Below, piece after piece: positions 59,114 to 64,000 of a stretch of DNA of 64,000 bases (the first letter of the stretch is position 1; each line of letters starts with the position of its first letter). Source of the DNA: Beroe forskalii (taxonomy: Eukaryota; Ctenophora; Nuda; Beroida; Beroidae); contig WFMF01000119.1 in assembly GCA_011033025.1 (NCBI GenBank), positions 62,001 to 126,000 on the forward strand, in the 5' to 3' direction. Under the pieces are notes generated by a model. The model saw only the letters and a program-made list of their open reading frames with translations, did not search any database and had not been told where the DNA came from. The position numbers and the translations under genes are program-made.

Positions 59114-59764
59114 AGCATCCTCCGGAGACTCTGAATCTAACTCGTAATTCGACAGACTGTGTCAAATGTTACGATAGCTGCTTAAAAAGCTGTGCTGGGT
59201 TTATGTAAAACGTTTTTATCTTATTTTCAATCTTGAGTAGTCGAATTGGGCTTTCTGGCACATTCTGTTTGCCTTATTTATCGGATGTTTTAATGTTTAG
59301 TTAATAAAAGCTGAAAAATAGAAAGATTGTGAAATTTCAAATTTTCATTTATCCACGTAGGTATATTTAAATATTTAATGTACTGTGTATTTTCTGAAAA
59401 AATATTCCATTGTGGCATTGTACTAAAATAACTCTCTATTTTTATTACGTAAAATTCTGTCTTTTCAATTTCTATCACCGTCATTGTCATTTCCTGTCAA
59501 GTGCAAACTTAGATGCATTATATAAAATTAAATAATGATGCGTAGTCACAGAATGCTGCCAAAGACCTTTATGCCTGGCATTGGTTAGTCTCGGGTCATG
59601 CTCGATAATGGGCGGTATAGAGTGACGTCATCAACTTAGTCTAAATCGGTATATTGATGATGTCGAACTGTCAATTATCTCGTGTAACCCGTATGGAAGG
59701 GAGCAGTAGGATTTGTTCGTCTATCGGCAGCCGGTTTAATCTAATTTATAAGTAGTATTTCATA

Positions 59765-59951
59765 CCTTAGTACATGAAATTAAGTAAGCAGATAATTAAG
59801 CACTCAGGCCGCAGAAAATGCTTGATTTGGTGTTACGTCAATAATTGATATGACAAATAATAAGCAAAATAGCTATGAAAAATGCTTAATTTGGTGTTGC
59901 CTAATAATGTGCGTTCTTAATTTTCGGAGTTCTTAATTTCATGTACTAAGG
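59765..59951. mobile_element. 187-bp MITE, TA target site, CCTTAGTAC termini
   Basis: CCTTAGTACATGAAATTAAG and its complement at the ends, with TA on each side (59763-59764, 59952-59953). It shares its outer bases with the element at 24448-25009. It ends about 55 bases before the V28 acceptor. Confidence 0.8.
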
Positions 59952-60006
59952 TATTCTGGATTCTCAACAATATTCCGTATTCCTTAACCCCGTTTCCCAC
60001 TCCCAG

Positions 60007-60236
60007 GACCGCAGGCCGGCTCCAAATGTCCGCACTGCTACAAGTACCTCTCCTCCAACTCTAACCTGGCTCGACATGTCAACTCCGTGCACCGCCGTCT
60101 CCGAACTTTCATCTGCGTGAACTGTGGCAAGGGCTTCTGCGACCCGAGTGTGTTGCGACGTCACATCAAGAACGCGTGCTGCGCTGAGGACAGGTCCACT
60201 AAAGGATTTCCTCATCAAGATTTCCTCAACAACTAG
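60007..60236 (+). CDS. V28: variable terminal exon, two fingers (last C2HC)
   Basis: Acceptor CACTCCCAG, phase 1 (R-PQAGSK). Fingers: CPHCYKYLSSNSNLARHVNSVH and CVNCGKGFCDPSVLRRHIKNAC, linker RRLRTFI. Tail ends HQDFLNN then TAG. No start codon of its own. Confidence 0.86.
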
Positions 60237-60683
60237 AAGAATATGACTGGACTTGGAGAAGACTCAACATTTGGATTCTTAACATTGTCGGACTGAACAC
60301 CAGTATGGACTAAACTGACTTTAAATTTGAGTTATTAATGCGATCTTTGTTTGCTGCACAAATAAGTCGTACCGGTAGTCAGCCATAAGTAGTCGCATTG
60401 CATTATCAAAATGCAATGGCGAGTTCGGGTTGTTAGACTGATCGGAATCAAATTGATGAGACATTATACTTACTTGCGCTCATTTGCCGAAAACCTAATC
60501 AATTTCTCGCTTTATTAGACTTATTTTTGGCCATATTATTTTAACATTAGGAACGAAATTTGATCTCGCAAAAACTTCATCGCCAAAAAACTATCGTCAA
60601 CGCTGTAATTCCCCAAATCTTTGTATAAAAATACCCGATAGTTCCATACTCTGCTCTCACGCACCAAACCCCCGAATCTTCAG

Positions 60684-60928
60684 ATCCTGTTCCATCCAAC
60701 TCTACAGATTCGGCTGCAACGCAGTGTCACCTGTGTTCCAAGAAGCTGTCCAACCCCCAGAAGCTGAGCAATCACATCGAAATCGTGCACTACGGCATCA
60801 AGAAGTACCGATGTTTCGTGTGCAAGCGTCCCTTTGGGGATGTCAGCAACTTGAAGCGGCACGTCAAGCGACAACACAGCGACCGGGCTGCTCTCTGGGT
60901 TGAGAATCACAAGAATTTGAGATTTTGA
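60684..60928 (+). CDS. V29: variable terminal exon, two C2H2 fingers
   Basis: Acceptor AATCTTCAG, phase 1 (N-PVPSNSTDSAATQ). Fingers: CHLCSKKLSNPQKLSNHIEIVH and CFVCKRPFGDVSNLKRHVKRQH, linker YGIKKYR. Tail DRAALWVENHKNLRF then TGA. The spacer 60929-61409 shows nothing else. Confidence 0.86.
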
Positions 60929-61409
60929 GGGGAAGGCAGTGGTTTTGTGCTTAGAATATCATGGACGGTTCTATCAAAGCACTAAATCATGGACCATGGA
61001 TAATCTTTAGATCTTGCTAATGAGAGCACAGTCAACAGTCTGAATTTTGTGCAAACTTTGTGGTCTTCTGGGTTTTCTTATTTGTGTATAGAAAAAAAAG
61101 AACTATTTGATTAGTTCATTATATCATCGCCATATTCCGAGACGTTTAAAAGAAATTCATGTAAATGTTGTTTTTTAATCCGGCGTACTTTAACGTTGTA
61201 AATTGTCAGAAAGGACACAATCCTCTTTCTTAAAAAGTTTATCGTTGTAAATTATAAGTCTGGAAATTGACAAATTTAAATGCTCGAAACGAGGACCATA
61301 AGAAATTGACATCCTATCAATATTAAAGCAATTCTTCTTGGCTATACCATCACTGTCTGTCACCAATTTCCCATTATCGTCCACCATGTGTAGAGTCCAC
61401 GCGTTTCAG

Positions 61410-61612
61410 TTCGACGAGTGCACACCTGTGAGATCTGCCGGAAGACCCTGACAACGGCCCACAGCCTCCGACAGCACACGGAGACAATCCACTTTCAGCG
61501 ATGTCTCAACATGAGACGACATGTCAGGAGACAGCATTGTATGGACAACAGTGCCATGTCAGAAGACCCTTCAGCGATGTCAGTAACATGAGACGACATG
61601 TCAGGAGACAGC
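61410..61612 (+). pseudogene. V30: zinc-finger exon with rearranged second finger
   Basis: Acceptor GCGTTTCAG, phase 1 (I-RRVHT). Finger 1 (CEICRKTLTTAHSLRQHTETIH) is intact. The following sequence jumps from HFQRC to LNMRRHVRRQHC, the C-terminal half of a V29-like second finger, so the Cys pair is missing. The phase-1 frame then ends SAMSVT* at about 61591. A second copy of this half-finger with CHVRRPFSDVSNMRRHVRRQ lies just downstream in another frame, so a duplication at TTCAGCGATGTC scrambled the exon. Confidence 0.75.
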
Positions 61613-62090
61613 ATTGTGTGGATGTGGACAGCACGGTGTGACATGTCAGGAGACAGCATTGTGGAGATGTGGACAGCACGGTGTGACATGTCAGGAGACA
61701 GCATTGTGTGGATGTGGACAGCACGGTGTGACATGTCAGGAGACAGCATTGTGTGGATGTGGACAGCACGGTGTGACATGTCAGGAGACAGCATTGTGGG
61801 GATGTGGACAGCACGGTGTGACATGTCAGGAGACAGCATTGTGTGGATGTGGACAGCACGGTGTGACATGTCAGGAGACAGCATTGTGGGGATGTGGACA
61901 GCACGGTGTGACATGTCAGGAGACAGCATTGTGGAGATGTGGACAACACGGTGTGACATGTCAGGAGACAGCATTGTGGGGATGTGGACAGTAGAGTGTG
62001 ACATGTCAGGAGACAGCACTGTGTGGATGTGGACAGCACGGTGTGACATGTCAGGAGACAGCATTGTGGGGATGTCGATAGTAGAGTGAG
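61590..62090 (+). repeat. 45-bp minisatellite from the end of the V30 finger
   Basis: About eleven copies of GACATGTCAGGAGACAGCAT plus TGTGTGGATGTGGACAGCAC and GGTGT. The unit contains the end of the second finger (HVRRQHC) and, in that frame, a TGA. Since 45 is a multiple of three, other frames stay open on both strands; those ORFs (MSGDSIV or MLSPDMSH units) are artefacts. Confidence 0.9.
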
Positions 62091-62554
62091 ACATTGCTGC
62101 GGGGTTATCTTAATGGGATGTGAACCATGGGAAAAGGATCTGCAGTATCTATTGCGAAACGTTTATTTACTTTTCCATTAATGGTCCGAACATTTTTACG
62201 TTACGTTTTAAAAACATCTATAGCGATATTTAATAATTTCTGTGCCGGTAACTTTTTCATCCCGCCATTATTTTCTTAGCTTGCAAGAAACAGATTAACC
62301 TTATTCAAATAATGACGACTGATATTTTAGTTTTTAGACTTAAGATTCGGAATTAGTGGCTAACTAGAATAATTAAAGTTGTGATGTAATCACTAGTTGA
62401 AGCAAAAGTGAAATGAAAGCATTCGTTGAAATTGTCGGCTAATATCCAGTTCACTCATACACAACTCTCAAAAAACACTCTGTCTAACACACGTCAAATT
62501 AACTAAACACTATGAACTATGAAAATGACGCCATCCCAACACATCACATTTCAG

Positions 62555-62880
62555 CCTCCTCCTCGTCTGTGAGATTCTCCTGTGAAATCTGTCAGAAGTC
62601 CCTGGCAACCAATAAAAACCTGCAGCTTCACATCGACGTAGTGCACCGCGGACTACGCAACTTTGTGTGTGGCGTTTGCGGGAAAAGGTTCGGAGATCCG
62701 AGTAACTTGCGACGGCACAAGAAGTGTGCCCACGGTTATATGGGGAAGAAGGTGTCAGCCACACAGGTGGATAACCTTGTGCAGTGGATGCAGAGTGAGA
62801 TTGGAGGGGGCATGATGGTGGTGGAAGGACAGCAGAGCGCTTCCAAGGGACCTGAGGAAGAAAATGTTGATATTTGCTGA
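62555..62880 (+). CDS. V31: variable terminal exon, two C2H2 fingers
   Basis: Acceptor CATTTCAG, phase 1 (T-SSSSVRFS). Fingers: CEICQKSLATNKNLQLHIDVVH and CGVCGKRFGDPSNLRRHKKCAH, linker RGLRNFV. Long tail with KKVSATQVDN and an acidic end (EEENVDIC). AATAAA at 63056-63061. The 460 bases before it are AT-rich and featureless. Confidence 0.87.
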
Positions 62881-63134
62881 ATTTCTGCGTATGTTGGAGA
62901 CTGGAACAATATGAACATGAATATTTTAAATCAGTGTTACGCATTTCTAATTGGGACAATTTATAACTTATTTTATTTGGCTTGAAGTTTTGACTCACTC
63001 AAGTAGTAATGAGATTCCTGGAGCTTCTGTTCGATCGAACTTGGCAATGAAACTTAATAAATGAAATATCTCTGACCTTTGCTCACTTCGTCACTTCAAT
63101 CTTTCCGGTAATTTGAAACTAAAAACCCCCGCAG

Positions 63135-63503
63135 GACAAGGAAAATCCGGCAAGAAACTGTTCACATGTGAATATTGTGATAGGCAGATGAAGCACAAAT
63201 CCCACATGACCCAGCACATTAAAACAGTCCACCTGAAGTTGAAACCTTTCAAATGCCCGTCCTGCGCGGCGGGTTTTGCCAAGAATGCGGACCTGCAACT
63301 TCACATCGACGTGGTGCACCGTGGAATACGCAAGTTTGGGTGTGGCGTGCGGGAAAAAGTTCGGAGATCCGAGTAACTTGCGACGACACAAGAAGTGTGC
63401 CCACGGAGCCAGTAAGAAGGTGTCAGCCACACAGTCGGTGGAAGAACAGCAGAGCGGTTCCAAGGGGCCGGCTACTGAGGAGGAGAATGTAGATATTGGC
63501 TGA
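63135..63503 (+). pseudogene. V32: exon with two intact fingers and a frameshifted third
   Basis: Acceptor CCCCGCAG, phase 1 (R-QGKSGKKLFT). Fingers 1 and 2 are intact: CEYCDRQMKHKSHMTQHIKTVH and CPSCAAGFAKNADLQLHIDVVH. In the third, GGCGTGCGGG lacks two bases compared with V31 (GGCGTTTGCGGG), so the frame ends at 63376. In the shifted frame KKFGDPSNLRRHKKCAH and the VSATQ...EEENVDIG tail continue to 63503. The product would still carry two fingers. AATAAA at 63683-63688. Confidence 0.8.
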
Positions 63504-63843
63504 ATATAGGAAGACCGAAGAGTGTAGTCGAGATTTGTTGATCGATTTAGACATGGACAGTTTTACTATATGTCACATAATAACTAATGTTTTATTGGTT
63601 TACTCGAATATTTGAGTTTCATATTCTCTGTTTTAATGGTCACTAGCTCTGTGCCACAGCTCCCTATGTATTCTTACAGAAAAATAAAATTGATGAATTA
63701 AATTAAAAAGCCAAATCGATAATGCTCGGGAATGCATCTTCTAAAGGGAATGGGCCGTTCACTTTCTTGGGTCATCTGGCAGCATGGTTATAGAATAAAT
63801 CACAGCCTTATCATAAAACTCACTCAAATTCCGTACCTTTCAG

Positions 63844-64000
63844 CATTCTCCGACTCTTCCTCTGGTAAATACCAATGTGAATATTGTTCCAAGTCCATAT
63901 CGAGGCTCCAGAACTTACGACTTCACGTCGATGTCGTTCACCGGGGTATTCGCAAGCACGTGTGCGGCGTGTGCGGAAGAGAATTCGGGAGTTCGAGTAA
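63844..64000 (+). CDS. V33: variable exon, cut by the window edge
   Basis: Acceptor CCTTTCAG, phase 1 (T-FSDSSSGKYQ). Finger 1 is CEYCSKSISRLQNLRLHVDVVH, and finger 2 begins CGVCGREFGSSS before the window ends. It is a close relative of V31 and V32. It shows that the array extends further to the right. Confidence 0.85.

Noticed and set aside
61495-62094. Repeat proteins (MSGDSIVWMWTARCD and antisense MLSPDMSHRAVHI)
   Set aside because: Periodic readings of the 45-bp minisatellite derived from the V30 finger; all frames but one are open by chance.
38600-63500. Minus-strand ORFs of 70-116 codons opposite the finger exons
   Set aside because: They mirror the conserved codon pattern of the sense exons and lie exactly within them. 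Unlike mod(mdg4), I found no finger exon on the opposite strand.
1-64000. CRISPR array, operons, ribosome binding sites, tRNA or rRNA genes
   Set aside because: The window is eukaryotic; the tandem repeats have no unique spacers, and I could not recognise any tRNA or rRNA by eye.

Overview
The window is eukaryotic and metazoan. Genes are split by GT-AG introns inside AT-rich DNA. The recognisable families are a BACK/Kelch protein, a TAF5-type WD40 protein, a MINDY-family deubiquitinase and a very large set of C2H2 zinc fingers. The spacers hold many small inverted-repeat (MITE-like) elements and minisatellites. A marine invertebrate is my best guess; I cannot name the phylum.

Layout. (1) 917-5081, + strand: the last ten exons of a Kelch-like (KLHL) gene whose BTB part lies upstream of the window. 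(2) 5082-17491: about 12 kb without a supported gene, holding MITEs, a CACTTACA minisatellite, a 616-bp hairpin and degenerate dispersed repeats. (3) 17492-19450, +: an intronless TAF5-like gene. (4) 20347-23376, +: a four-exon MINDY-1/2-like gene ending in a CaaX box. (5) 26597-29005, -: a long single-exon gene of unknown function. (6) 30227 to the right edge, +: one very large zinc-finger locus.

The zinc-finger locus is the main discovery. Six constant exons (30227-32129) encode about 394 residues, disordered in the second half, with two SUMO-type motifs and no zinc finger or BTB domain. They end in phase 1 at a good donor. Downstream lie 33 zinc-finger exon copies (called V1-V33 here), all on the + strand. 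Each starts at a 3' splice site, carries one to three fingers and its own stop codon, and many have their own AATAAA. I checked entry frame by hand: 32 of 33 enter in the same phase 1 needed by the constant region, the exception being the decayed V1. This is the logic of Drosophila lola or mod(mdg4), one regulatory N-terminus joined to alternative DNA-binding C-termini, but without BTB. Neighbouring exons are most alike, a two-exon block has been duplicated (V7-V8 to V9-V10), and several copies are broken, so the array evolves by tandem birth and death. V33 is cut by the window edge, so the array continues.

A second, unexpected pattern is that tandem repeats grow out of exon boundaries. The acceptor of V27 has been amplified into about 39 copies of a 30-bp unit, each bearing an acceptor-like site plus the exon start. 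The same happened on a smaller scale at KLHL exon 2 (8 copies) and at constant exon 5 (2 copies). The stop-codon ends of V4, V22, V24, V27 and V30 have likewise been tandemly duplicated.
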